From Janibacter cremeus (GTDB taxonomy: Bacteria > Actinomycetota > Actinomycetes > Actinomycetales > Dermatophilaceae): a stretch of DNA of 64,000 nucleotides. Within the stretch, counting starts at the first letter, position 1. The number at the start of each line of letters is the position of its first letter. Where the stretch lies: positions 3,162,001 to 3,226,000 of the forward strand of contig NZ_CP115184.1 of assembly GCF_029395675.1 (NCBI RefSeq), written 5' to 3'. Positions 47,935-56,024 of the stretch are shown here, one piece after another. The notes beneath the pieces are model-generated. The model did no database searches and had not been told where the DNA came from. It saw only the letters and a list, made by a program, of their open reading frames with translations. A program made the translations under genes and the position numbers.

Positions 47935-49007
47935 TGGCCACGAGCGAGCACGGCGCCCCGCTGGCGCCGCTGACGACCATGCGCGTCGGTGGCCCGGCCA
48001 CCCACCTGGTCACCGCGGAGACCGCCGAGGAGGTCGTCGCCGCGGTGCGGTCGACGGACGAGGCGGGGACCCCCCTTCTGCTCGTCTCGGGCGGGTCCAA
48101 CCTCGTCATCGCGGACGGGGGCTTCGACGGCACCGTCGTGCGCATCGCGACGAAGGGGGTCCGCGCGGTCCCCGCCGAGGACGGCACCGTCGAGGTGACC
48201 GTCGCCGCCGGTGAGGTCTGGGACGAGCTCGTCGCCCGGGCCGTCGCCGAGGGCTGGTCCGGCATCGAGGCGCTCTCCGGGATCCCCGGCCTGACCGGCG
48301 CCACCCCGGTGCAGAACGTCGGGGCCTACGGCCAGGAGGTCGCCCAGACGATCTCGCGCGTCGTCACGTGGGACCGCGAGGAGATGCGCGAGCGCACCTT
48401 CACCGGCGCCGAGTGCGGCTTCACCTACCGCAGCTCGATCTTCAAGCAGACCGGCCGCTACGTCGTGCTCGAGGTGACCTTCCGGCTCGCCCTGGGTGAC
48501 CTCTCCGCGCCGATCGCCTACGCCGACCTGGCCGCCCACCTCGGCGTGGAGCAGGGCGAGCGGGTGCCGCTGGCGGACGCCCGTGAGGCGGTGCTTGCCC
48601 AGCGCCGCAAGCGCGGCATGGTGCTGGACGCCGCGGACCACGACACGTGGAGCTGCGGCTCGTTCTTCACCAACCCGATCCTGCCGACCGAGGAGATGGA
48701 CGCGCTCCTGGCGCGGGCCGCCGAGCGGCTCGGGCCCGACGGCCCGGTGCCGCCCACCTTCGCCGCGGACGAGGGGTGGAGCAAGACCAGTGCCGCCTGG
48801 CTGATCGACAAGGCCGGCTTCACCAAGGGCTACGCGATGCCGGGCCCGGCCGCGCTGTCGACGAAGCACACCCTCGCGGTCACCAACCGCGGTGACGCCA
48901 CGGCCGCGGACATCGCTGCGCTGGCCCGCGAGGTGCGTGACGGCGTGCAGGCGGCCTTCGGGGTCATCCTCGTCAACGAGCCCGTCTTCGTCGGCCACTC
49001 GCTCTGA
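47934..49007 (+). CDS. murB: UDP-N-acetylmuramate dehydrogenase
   Basis: The 357-residue FAD enzyme reduces UDP-GlcNAc-enolpyruvate to UDP-MurNAc in peptidoglycan synthesis. Visible motifs are TTMRVGGPA, LLVSGGSNLV, IPGLTGATPVQNVGAYGQE (FAD and active site), YRSSIFK and CGSFFTNP with the catalytic serine region. It is translationally linked to hadB. Its 3' end meets the hairpin repeats and IS. Confidence 0.95.
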   Translation: MATSEHGAPLAPLTTMRVGGPATHLVTAETAEEVVAAVRSTDEAGTPLLLVSGGSNLVIADGGFDGTVVRIATKGVRAVPAEDGTVEVTVAAGEVWDELVARAVAEGWSGIEALSGIPGLTGATPVQNVGAYGQEVAQTISRVVTWDREEMRERTFTGAECGFTYRSSIFKQTGRYVVLEVTFRLALGDLSAPIAYADLAAHLGVEQGERVPLADAREAVLAQRRKRGMVLDAADHDTWSCGSFFTNPILPTEEMDALLARAAERLGPDGPVPPTFAADEGWSKTSAAWLIDKAGFTKGYAMPGPAALSTKHTLAVTNRGDATAADIAALAREVRDGVQAAFGVILVNEPVFVGHSL

Positions 49008-49018
49008 GCCTGCCACTC

Positions 49019-49071
49019 CGCAACTGCTTAGGCTCCTGCAAGTGGGGGCGCCGCCACTTCGCAACTGCTTA
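49019..49071. repeat. Two intergenic hairpin repeats, the second split by an insertion sequence
   Basis: An intact copy lies at 49019-49040 (CGCAACTGCTTAGGCTCC core). A second begins at 49059, is interrupted after CTGCTTA at 49071 and continues as TTAGGCTCCTGCGA at 50047-50060. The flanks GTGGGGGCGCCGCC recur after both copies. Before the insertion the two lay in tandem between convergent murB and adenosine deaminase genes. Confidence 0.88.
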
Positions 49072-49088
49072 GAGGTCCCGCCAGTAGG

Positions 49089-49967
49089 TCATGGTCGCTT
49101 GTCCGGTCGTTTGTCCCAGCGGTGGGTGGTCCAGGCTTGGCGCAGGAGTCGGCGGACGATGATCGCGGCGTTGGCCAGGGCGATGAATGCGGTGATGACG
49201 TGGGTGCGGCGTTCGGTGCAGATGGCCAGCTTCTTGAAGCCGCGGTTGTGCCAGGAGTTGGTGCGCTCAACGACCCAGCGGGCGCCGGCCTGCAGGGGGA
49301 AGCCCTTGGCGCTGATCACGGGCGTGCAGCCCAGTTCCTCCAGCAGCTCTCGGGTGATGGCGCTGTCGTAGCCGGCGTCCAGGTGCACCGTGATCTGCTC
49401 GGGCAGCCCGACCCCGAAGCGGATCTCGAACCTGCCCAGCTGTTCCAGCGTGGGCCGCAGGAAGGGTGAGTCGTTGCGGTTGGCCGGGGCGACCATGCAG
49501 CCGATCGGGATCCCGGCCCCATCGGTCATCACCGACCGCTTGGTGCCTTGTTTGCCGCGGTCTACCGGGGATCTTCCTGCGGCGTGGCCACCGCAGGGAG
49601 CTTTGACGATGCACCCGTCGACGGTGATGTCTGCCAGGTCCAGGCCCACGATCCGGTCGTAGGCTTCCAAACAGATCTGCTCCAGCCGCTGAAAGAGCCC
49701 GGCGTGGATCCACGCATCGCGACGTCGGCGGATCGTCGTGGCCGAACAGGCCGAGTCCGCGATCCGTTCGTAGGCAGCACCCAGCACGAGGCTCTGCACG
49801 AGCTTGTCGAAGACGACCCGGTCATCGATACGGGGGTTGTGACATCCCAGCGGGTGGGTGTCGACGTGGTCGGGGATCAGCGCGGCGAACTGGTCCCACA
49901 GGGGTTCGATGACAGAAGATGGCAGGGCAGGCACAAGCACCTCGGAACGGAAGACGGCGTTAGACAC
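49089..49967 (-). CDS. IS5-family DDE transposase
   Basis: The 292-residue product (if started at the GTG at 49967; an in-frame GTG at 50030 would add 21 residues) has the N-terminal domain RIDDRVVFDKLVQSLVLGAA and IRRRRDAWIHAGLF. The DDE core shows ITVDGCIVKAPCGG, VHLDAGYDSAITRELLEELG and the C-terminal WVVERTNSWHNRGFKKLAI with the catalytic Glu. The stop lies inside the left terminal repeat. The gene appears intact and functional. Confidence 0.9.
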   Translation of the reverse strand: MSNAVFRSEVLVPALPSSVIEPLWDQFAALIPDHVDTHPLGCHNPRIDDRVVFDKLVQSLVLGAAYERIADSACSATTIRRRRDAWIHAGLFQRLEQICLEAYDRIVGLDLADITVDGCIVKAPCGGHAAGRSPVDRGKQGTKRSVMTDGAGIPIGCMVAPANRNDSPFLRPTLEQLGRFEIRFGVGLPEQITVHLDAGYDSAITRELLEELGCTPVISAKGFPLQAGARWVVERTNSWHNRGFKKLAICTERRTHVITAFIALANAAIIVRRLLRQAWTTHRWDKRPDKRP

Positions 49968-49998
49968 CTCTTCCTGTACCGGTGCTTGTGCCTGCCCT
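49924..49998. repeat. 18-bp perfect inverted repeat around the transposase start
   Basis: The arms 49924-49941 (AGGGCAGGCACAAGCACC) and 49981-49998 are exact complements, with a 39-base loop. The loop holds the GTG start at 49967 and its AGGAAGAG box. In mRNA from outside promoters this stem could form and limit transposase synthesis. Confidence 0.75.
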
Positions 49999-50046
49999 AC
50001 GTCACCGACACGCGCCCGCCGGCCAGCCACCTACTGGCGCAACCTC

Positions 50047-51102
50047 TTAGGCTCCTGCGAGTGGGGGCGCCGCCAGCCACGCGTCGATGTCGGCCATCGC
50101 CGTGGCCACCAGCTCGGCGGGGGCCGCGCTGGCGCGGAAGGAGCTGCGGGCCAGCTCGGCGATCCGGGCGTCGTCGAGGCCGTGGACCGCGCGGGCGGTC
50201 TCGTACTGGTCGAGCAGGCGGGAGTCGAAGAGCAGCGGGTCGTCGGCGCCGAGGGCGATCGTCGCGCCGGCGTCGATGAGCGTGCGCAGCGGCACCTCCG
50301 CCAGGTCGTCGTAGACGCCCAGCGAGACGTTGGAGCCGGGGCAGACCTCCAGGGCCACACCAGCCTCGACGACGGCCGCCAGGACCCGCGGGTCCTCCAC
50401 GCTGCGCACACCGTGCCCGAGACGGTGGGGACGCAGCGCCTCGAGGGTCTCGGCGACCGCGTCCGCCCCGAGCAGCTCCCCGCCGTGGGGCACGAGCAGC
50501 AGCCCGGCGTCCTCCGCGATGCGGAAGGCCTTCGCGAAGTCGGTCGTGTCCCCCCTTCGCTCGTCGTTGGAGAGCCCGAAGCCGAGCACGCCCCCGGGGC
50601 CGGCCATCCTCCTGGCCAGGCGTGCGATGGTGCGCGCCTCGAGCTGGTGACGGGTACGGCTGGCGGCCATGAGCACCCCGACGCGGGCCGAGCCGGTCTC
50701 CGCGGCGGTCGCGTTCACCGACGCCGCCTCGTCGAGGACGATCTCCATCGCGGGGGTGATGCCGCCGACGAAGGGGGCGTAGGACGTGGGGTCGACCTGG
50801 ATCTCCAGCCAGCGGGAACCCTCCGCGCCGTCGTCGAGGGCGGCCTCGCGCACGACCCTGCGCATGGCCTCCTCGCCGCGCACGACGTGCCTGGCCGAGT
50901 CGTAGAGGCGCTGGAAGCGGAACCAGCCGCGCTCGTCCGCCGCGGACAGCTGCGGCGGGTAGCCCTCGTAGAGCACGTGCGGCAGGCGCACCTCCTGCTG
51001 CGCGGCGAGGTCACGGACCGACTCGACGCGCATCGAGCCGGTGAAGTGCAGGTGCAGGTGGGCCTTGGGCAGGGCCCGCAGATCCCGACCCGTGGCGCTC
51101 AG
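50047..51102 (-). CDS. add: Adenosine deaminase
   Basis: The product has the metal-binding KAHLHLHF motif, then LLVPHGGE (catalytic Glu) and TIALGADDPLLF, all typical of adenosine deaminase. No ATG, GTG or TTG exists near the required N-terminus. The only nearby option is a CTG at 51102 that overlaps the upstream stop (CTGA); the ATG at 51201 would add a 33-residue arginine-rich shadow of the DUF5709 gene. I use CTG, giving 351 residues. The TAA stop lies within the hairpin repeat and is part of the IS target duplication. Confidence 0.83.
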   Translation of the reverse strand: MSATGRDLRALPKAHLHLHFTGSMRVESVRDLAAQQEVRLPHVLYEGYPPQLSAADERGWFRFQRLYDSARHVVRGEEAMRRVVREAALDDGAEGSRWLEIQVDPTSYAPFVGGITPAMEIVLDEAASVNATAAETGSARVGVLMAASRTRHQLEARTIARLARRMAGPGGVLGFGLSNDERRGDTTDFAKAFRIAEDAGLLLVPHGGELLGADAVAETLEALRPHRLGHGVRSVEDPRVLAAVVEAGVALEVCPGSNVSLGVYDDLAEVPLRTLIDAGATIALGADDPLLFDSRLLDQYETARAVHGLDDARIAELARSSFRASAAPAELVATAMADIDAWLAAPPLAGA

Positions 51103-51617
51103 ATGCGGTCCCCGCGGTCCGTCGAGTCGCCGTCGATGACGTGGACCGCGGCCTCCTCGGCGGAGGCGGCCCCGCCGTCGACCCCGGCGTCGGTGGCCCA
51201 CGACTGGTCCTCGTCGTCGGCGCCGCCCTGGTCGGGCCCCACGAGGCGTCCGGCGCGCTCGTCGCCGATCTGGGCGTCACCGAGCCAGTCGTCGTCGGCG
51301 TCGATCGAATCCTGGTCGTCCCCGCCCGAGCGCTCGCGGTCGAGCCCGGACTCGTTGTCCGGGGCGCCGTAGGCCGAGTGCGGGTCGGGGACCTCCTGCT
51401 TGATCCGCTCGTCGATCGTCTCCTCGTCCTCCTGCTCTCCGGCGGTCACGCCGTGGGCGTACGAGCCGCGGGCGGAGTCGGGCGGCGAGTATCCGGTGTC
51501 GAGCGCATCCTCGCCCGGCTCACCCGTGCCCGTGAGGGTGTCCTCCGGCTGGAGCTGGTCCTCGTCGTCGAGGCTGTAGCTCGTCAGGTCGGTGTCGAGG
51601 TTCTCGGGCTCGGACAT
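51099..51617 (-). CDS. DUF5709-domain protein
   Basis: The 172-residue product is highly acidic (many Asp and Glu) and has no cysteine or membrane segment. The SYSLDDEDQLQPEDTLTG and DTGYSPPDSARGSYAHG segments match the actinobacterial DUF5709 family. Its function is unknown. AAGGAG lies just before the ATG, and its stop overlaps the putative CTG start of adenosine deaminase, so the two may be translationally coupled. Confidence 0.85.
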   Translation of the reverse strand: MSEPENLDTDLTSYSLDDEDQLQPEDTLTGTGEPGEDALDTGYSPPDSARGSYAHGVTAGEQEDEETIDERIKQEVPDPHSAYGAPDNESGLDRERSGGDDQDSIDADDDWLGDAQIGDERAGRLVGPDQGGADDEDQSWATDAGVDGGAASAEEAAVHVIDGDSTDRGDRI

Positions 51618-51628
51618 GGGGACTCCTT

Positions 51629-52924
51629 CTAGTCGCGTGCGGTGAACTTCTCCGTCGCCGCGAGGAGCACGCAGGTGGCGACGGTCTCCATCGCTTCGGT
51701 CAGCTCCTCCATCGGCGGCATCGTCGGGGCCAGTCGGATGTTGGTGTCGTCAGGGTCCTCACCGTAGGGGAAGGAGGCACCCGCCGGCGTGAGCGAGAGC
51801 CCGGCCTCCTTGGCCAGCTCCACGACGCGCGAGGCGGTGCCGGGCAGGACGTCGAGGTTGACGAAGTAGCCGCCGGCAGGGGAGTTCCACGTGGCCACCC
51901 CGCGGCCGCCCAGGCGCTCGGAGAGCACCCGGTCGACCTCGGCGAACTTCGGCGCGAGGATCTCGCGGTGCTTGACCATGTGCGCCCGCACACCGTCGGC
52001 GTCGCCGAAGAACTCGACGTGCCGCAGCTGGTTGACCTTGTCCGGGCCGATGGATCCCTTGCCGAGGTGGGCGAGGTACCACTTCACCTGCTCGACCGAG
52101 GAGGCGAGGAAGGCCACGCCCGCGCCGGCCCAGGTGACCTTGGAGGTCGAGGCGAACAGCACCGCGCGGTGCGGGTTACCGGCGGAGGAGGCCAGCGACA
52201 GCACGTCGGCGCTCTTGGTCTCGTCCTCGGTGAGGTGGTGGATGGCGTAGGCGTTGTCCCACAGGATCTTGAAGTCCGGGGCGGCCGTCTCCATCGCGAC
52301 CAGTCGACTGGCGACCTCCTGGGTGCACGTCGCCCCGGTGGGGTTGGCGTAGGTGGGCACGATCCACATGCCCTTGACCGAGGGGTCGGAGGCGGCGATC
52401 CGGGCGACCGCGTCGACGTCCGGGCCGTCCGGTGTCATCGGGACGGTGACCATCTCGATGCCGAGGTCCTCGAGCAGCGCGAAGTGGCGGTCGTAGCCGG
52501 GCACCGGGCAGATGAAGGTGATCTTCTCCTCCTGCGACCACGGGCGCGGGGAGTCGATCGCACCGAAGAGGAGCAGGTCGACCAGGACGTCGCGCATCAT
52601 CGTCAGGGACGAGTTGCCGCCGGCGACGAGCTGGTCGACCTCGACATCGAGCAGCTCGGCGAAGATCTCGCGCAGCTCGACGAGGCCGCTCAGCCCCCCG
52701 TAGTTGCGCACGTCGGTGCCGGTGCGGTCCTTCGTCGACCGGGGGAGGGAGAGCATGTCGTCGGCGAGGTCGAGCTGGGCCGCGCTCGGCTTGCCACGGG
52801 TCACGTCGAGCGTCACCCCCTTCGCGGCCTGGGCGGCGTGGGCCTCACGCAGGCTCCCCGCGAGGGCGTCGAGCTCCTCGGCGGACAGGTCGGGCAGGGG
52901 GCGAGCATCATTCGCGGAAGTCAC
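51629..52924 (-). CDS. PLP-dependent aminotransferase (Asp_aminotransf group)
   Basis: The 431-residue fold-type I protein has RGKPSAAQLDLAD at the substrate-binding N-terminus, NYGGLSGLVELREIFAELL, the PTYANPTGATCT region and the PLP lysine in STSKVTWAGAG. The closing SFPYGEDPDDTNIRLAPTMP carries the substrate-binding Arg. This subgroup is annotated as aspartate-type aminotransferase. It lies 11 bp upstream of the DUF5709 gene on the same strand and probably shares its transcript. Confidence 0.88.
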   Translation of the reverse strand: MTSANDARPLPDLSAEELDALAGSLREAHAAQAAKGVTLDVTRGKPSAAQLDLADDMLSLPRSTKDRTGTDVRNYGGLSGLVELREIFAELLDVEVDQLVAGGNSSLTMMRDVLVDLLLFGAIDSPRPWSQEEKITFICPVPGYDRHFALLEDLGIEMVTVPMTPDGPDVDAVARIAASDPSVKGMWIVPTYANPTGATCTQEVASRLVAMETAAPDFKILWDNAYAIHHLTEDETKSADVLSLASSAGNPHRAVLFASTSKVTWAGAGVAFLASSVEQVKWYLAHLGKGSIGPDKVNQLRHVEFFGDADGVRAHMVKHREILAPKFAEVDRVLSERLGGRGVATWNSPAGGYFVNLDVLPGTASRVVELAKEAGLSLTPAGASFPYGEDPDDTNIRLAPTMPPMEELTEAMETVATCVLLAATEKFTARD

Positions 52925-53081
52925 GCCGTCAGTCTTCCACTTCCGCCGAGTTCGCGGTGCGGGTGGTCGGTGACGTACAGTTGTTCCTCGGTTGACTTCG
53001 GCCAGACTATCCGTCGTGCCCGCACGCGGTGACGTCGACCCGAACGATCCGCGGACCGCCGCCCCAACCGTGGCGGTCCGA

Positions 53082-53154
53082 AGGGCAGTGGCTCAATTGG
53101 TAGAGCACCGGTCTCCAAAACCGGCGGTTGGGGGTTCGAGTCCCTCCTGCCCTG
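53082..53154 (+). tRNA. tRNA-Trp (anticodon CCA)
   Basis: The acceptor AGGGCAG pairs with CTGCCCT at 53147-53153, and the anticodon loop reads TCTCCAAAA. The T loop is GTTCGAGTC. It stands directly before secE, an order conserved across actinobacteria (trpT-secE-nusG). Confidence 0.97.
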
Positions 53155-53259
53155 CGTTGCACGACTCGCAACACCCCCAGGTGTGCAGCACCACAGTGGG
53201 CGCCGCGCGACATGTCTGCGTGCGGAGCACGACGGAGACCCGGACGAGAAGAGATTGAC

Positions 53260-53517
53260 GTGAGCCAGCTCGGAGCGCAGCCGACCAACGCGCGGCGCGG
53301 CCAGAAGGGCGGCAACCCGGTTTCACGGTTCTTCGGCTCGATCGGACTCTTCGTCGCCCAGGTCCTCGACGAGCTGCGCAAGGTCGTCCGGCCGACGCGC
53401 TCGGAGCTGGTCAACTACACGTTGGTGCTCATCGTCTTCGTGGTGGTGATGATGGCCTACATCTCGGGCCTGGATGCGGTGTTCACCCGGGCCGTGCTCT
53501 GGGTCTTCGGCGGCTGA
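53260..53517 (+). CDS. secE: Preprotein translocase subunit SecE
   Basis: The 85-residue product starts at GTG after GAAGAGA. It has the conserved FVAQVLDELRKVVRPTRSEL amphipathic segment followed by one membrane helix (LVNYTLVLIVFVVVMMAYISG). It stabilises SecY in the membrane translocon. In-frame starts upstream at 53212 would add a charged leader with no support. Confidence 0.94.
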   Translation: MSQLGAQPTNARRGQKGGNPVSRFFGSIGLFVAQVLDELRKVVRPTRSELVNYTLVLIVFVVVMMAYISGLDAVFTRAVLWVFGG

Positions 53518-53590
53518 GGCCGCCGGCACACGCCGTACTACCGGGCGCCCCGAGCGCCGTCGTTCGAAGTCGAAGTGAGGAAAACAGGTC

Positions 53591-54502
53591 ATGTCCGACC
53601 CAGCTCAGACCCCCGATCCCCAGGAGACCGAGGGCTCGAGCGCGATCGCTGCCGAGCAGGCCGAGCGAGCCGCTCAGCCCCCGGCTGACCTGCCCACCGC
53701 GCAGGAGGCGGACGACGCCCGCGCCGCCGAGGAGTCCCTCGAGGAGGCCTCCGAGCCGGCCGGCGACGACGACGTCGCGGTCGAGACCGACGTGACCGAG
53801 TCCGACGACTCCGAGGCCGACGAGACCGAGACCGCCGCGCCGGTGGCCGAGGACGAGGACGGCGACCTGTTGCCGGAGGACACCGAGGACCCCGTCCAAG
53901 CCTTCAAGGACGACCTCGCCGAGCGGTGGGGTGACTGGTACGTCATCCACACCTACGCGGGCTACGAGAACCGCGTGAAGCACAACCTCGAGACGCGCAT
54001 CGCGAACCTCGACATGGAGGACTACATCTTCGAGGTCGCCGTGACCATCGACGAGGTCACCGAGATCAAGAACGGCCAGAAGAAGACGCGCAAGCAGCCG
54101 CGCATGCCCGGCTACTGCCTCGTGCGCATGGACCTCACCGACGAGTCGTGGGGCGCCGTTCGGCACACGCCGGGTGTCACCGGCTTCGTCGGCAACGCAC
54201 ACAACCCGGTGCCGCTGGGCCTCGACGAGGTCTTCACCATGCTCAAGCCCGCCGACCTCGACAAGCCTGCCGCCGCGGCCGCCTCCGGCGCCCCGGCCAA
54301 GGGCGGTCAGTCGGCCTCGGCTCCCATCGACGTCGACTTCGAGGTCGGCGAGTCCGTCACCGTCATGGAGGGTCCCTTCGAGACCATGCCGGCGACGATC
54401 TCCGAGATCCTTCCCGAGGCCCAGAAGCTGAAGGTCCTCGTCTCCATCTTCGGCCGGGAGACCCCGGTCGAGCTCGGCTTCAACCAGGTGGCCAAGCTCT
54501 GA
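53591..54502 (+). CDS. nusG: Transcription antitermination factor NusG, with long acidic N-terminal extension
   Basis: The 303-residue product is much longer than E. coli NusG (181). Residues 1 to about 110 are acidic and low in complexity. The NGN domain follows ([40 protein letters not shown]). An Ala/Gly linker leads to a KOW domain ([19 protein letters not shown]). It binds RNA polymerase and Rho or ribosomal S10. AGGTC precedes the ATG. It is in the secE-nusG-rplK-rplA operon. Confidence 0.95.
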   Translation: MSDPAQTPDPQETEGSSAIAAEQAERAAQPPADLPTAQEADDARAAEESLEEASEPAGDDDVAVETDVTESDDSEADETETAAPVAEDEDGDLLPEDTEDPVQAFKDDLAERWGDWYVIHTYAGYENRVKHNLETRIANLDMEDYIFEVAVTIDEVTEIKNGQKKTRKQPRMPGYCLVRMDLTDESWGAVRHTPGVTGFVGNAHNPVPLGLDEVFTMLKPADLDKPAAAAASGAPAKGGQSASAPIDVDFEVGESVTVMEGPFETMPATISEILPEAQKLKVLVSIFGRETPVELGFNQVAKL

Positions 54503-54507
54503 TCCCG

Positions 54508-54524
54508 CCGGGGGCAACCCCCGG
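54508..54524 (+). other. Small hairpin between nusG and rplK
   Basis: A 7-bp GC stem (CCGGGGG, loop CAA, CCCCCGG) begins 6 bases after the nusG stop. There is no T tract. It may be a weak or partial terminator or an mRNA-processing site; the following 54525-54596 contains the rplK leader. Confidence 0.45.
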
Positions 54525-54596
54525 ATGGTCAGGAATCCATTGCAACCGGGTCATCGCCCATGGCGTGGGCCCACCCGACGAAAGTAGGAACACCGC

Positions 54597-55028
54597 ATGC
54601 CTCCCAAGAAGAAGGTCTCCGGCTACATCAAGCTCCAGATCCAGGCGGGCGCGGCCACGCCGGCCCCGCCGGTCGGTCCGGCGCTGGGTCAGCACGGCGT
54701 CAACATCATGGAGTTCGTCAAGGCGTACAACGACGCCACGGCGGACATGCGCGGCAATGTCGTCCCGGTCGAGATCACGGTCTACGAGGACCGGTCCTTC
54801 TCCTTCATCACGAAGACCCCGCCGGCCGCCGAGCTGATCAAGAAGGCCGCGGGCGTCAAGAAGGCCTCCGGCGAGCCGCACAAGACCAAGGTCGGCAAGC
54901 TCACCAAGGACCAGGTCCGCGAGATCGCCGAGACCAAGATGCCCGACCTCAACGCCCACGACATGGATGCCGCGATGAAGACCATCGCGGGGACTGCTCG
55001 TCAGATGGGTATCGAGACCGAGGTCTGA
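54597..55028 (+). CDS. rplK: 50S ribosomal protein L11
   Basis: The 143-residue product has [20 protein letters not shown] at the N-terminus and the C-terminal rRNA-binding domain ([20 protein letters not shown]). It binds the GTPase-associated centre of 23S rRNA and is needed for stringent-factor activation. It lies 71 bp before rplA. Confidence 0.97.
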   Translation: MPPKKKVSGYIKLQIQAGAATPAPPVGPALGQHGVNIMEFVKAYNDATADMRGNVVPVEITVYEDRSFSFITKTPPAAELIKKAAGVKKASGEPHKTKVGKLTKDQVREIAETKMPDLNAHDMDAAMKTIAGTARQMGIETEV

Positions 55029-55099
55029 GCACCACCGACCACCCCGTGGGAGGGCCCGCGCTGGCCCCGACCACACCTCCATCACCACCAAGGAGCACC

Positions 55100-55840
55100 A
55101 TGAAGCGCAGCAAGGCGTACCGCGCCGCAGCAGAGAAGATCAACGAGGATGCCGTCTACGCTCCCCTCGAGGCCGTCCGCCTCGCCAAGGAGACCGCCCG
55201 CACCTCGTACGACGAGACCGTCGAGGTCGTCTTCCGTCTCGGCATCGACCCCCGCAAGGCCGACCAGATGGTCCGCGGCACGGTCAACCTCCCCCACGGC
55301 ACGGGCAAGACCGCCCGCGTCCTCGTCTTCGCCACCGGCGACAAGGCCGAGGCCGCCCGTGAGGCCGGCGCCGACCACGTCGGTTCCGACGACATGCTCG
55401 AGAAGATCCAGGGCGGATGGATGGACTTCGACGCCGTCGTCGCCACCCCGGACCTGATGGGCAAGGTCGGTCGTCTCGGCAAGGTCCTCGGTCCCCGGGG
55501 CCTGATGCCGAACCCGAAGACCGGCACCGTCACGATGGACACGGCCAAGGCCGTCTCCGACATCAAGGGCGGCAAGATCGAGTTCCGCAACGACAAGCAC
55601 GCCAACCTGCACTTCATCATCGGCAAGGCGAGCTTCGACGAGAAGGCGCTGGTGGAGAACTACCAGACCGCCTTCGAGGAGATCCTGCGACTCAAGCCCT
55701 CCGCGGCCAAGGGCCGCTACATCTCCAAGGCGACGCTGAGCACGACGATGGGGCCGGGCATCCTGCTCGACGCCTCCCGCACCAAGGACCTCCTCGAGGA
55801 GTCCGCGCCGGTGGTCCTGGAGTCGGCTGCCGCCGAGTGA
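55100..55840 (+). CDS. rplA: 50S ribosomal protein L1
   Basis: The 246-residue product has [12 protein letters not shown] at the start and the family signature [14 protein letters not shown]. It binds the L1 stalk of 23S rRNA and usually represses its own mRNA. AAGGAG lies 5 bases before the ATG. It ends the operon, followed by a strong terminator. Confidence 0.97.
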   Translation: MKRSKAYRAAAEKINEDAVYAPLEAVRLAKETARTSYDETVEVVFRLGIDPRKADQMVRGTVNLPHGTGKTARVLVFATGDKAEAAREAGADHVGSDDMLEKIQGGWMDFDAVVATPDLMGKVGRLGKVLGPRGLMPNPKTGTVTMDTAKAVSDIKGGKIEFRNDKHANLHFIIGKASFDEKALVENYQTAFEEILRLKPSAAKGRYISKATLSTTMGPGILLDASRTKDLLEESAPVVLESAAAE

Positions 55841-55857
55841 GCCAGCACCACCCCTGA

Positions 55858-55901
55858 CGAAGGGGGCGCCGGTCCCGATTGCGGGAGCGGCGCCCCCTTC
55901 G
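55858..55901 (+). terminator. Intrinsic terminator after rplA
   Basis: An outer 14-bp stem (55858-55871 with 55888-55901, CGAAGGGGGCGCCG) encloses a second 5-bp stem (TCCCG with CGGGA). It lies 17 bp after the rplA stop. GAAGGGGG at its base recurs in other terminators here. Confidence 0.88.
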
Positions 55902-56024
55902 CCGTCTCCACCCGGTGGCACACGCGGCGTGCACGGGGCGATCAGGTTCCGCCCAGCGGCGGTGTCCACACTGACGGCGTACGGCTGCCCAGCGGCCATC
56001 CGCGACGAAAAGGACGATCCGACG

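Larger units (their letters stand above)
49072..50046. mobile_element. IS5-family insertion sequence, 975 bp, complete
   Basis: Imperfect terminal inverted repeats match at 16 of 18 bases: GAGGTCCCGCCAGTAGGT at 49072-49089 and, on the other strand, GAGGTTGCGCCAGTAGGT from 50046 to 50029. A 3-bp TTA target duplication flanks it (49069-49071 and 50047-50049), as in IS5 subgroups that duplicate TNA. One transposase gene fills it. Intact ends and an open gene suggest a recent insertion. Confidence 0.93.

Noticed and set aside
44278..53154. tRNA-associated integration site or prophage
   Set aside because: No integrase and no direct repeat of a tRNA 3' end was found near the four tRNA genes. The only mobile unit is the IS with a 3-bp duplication.
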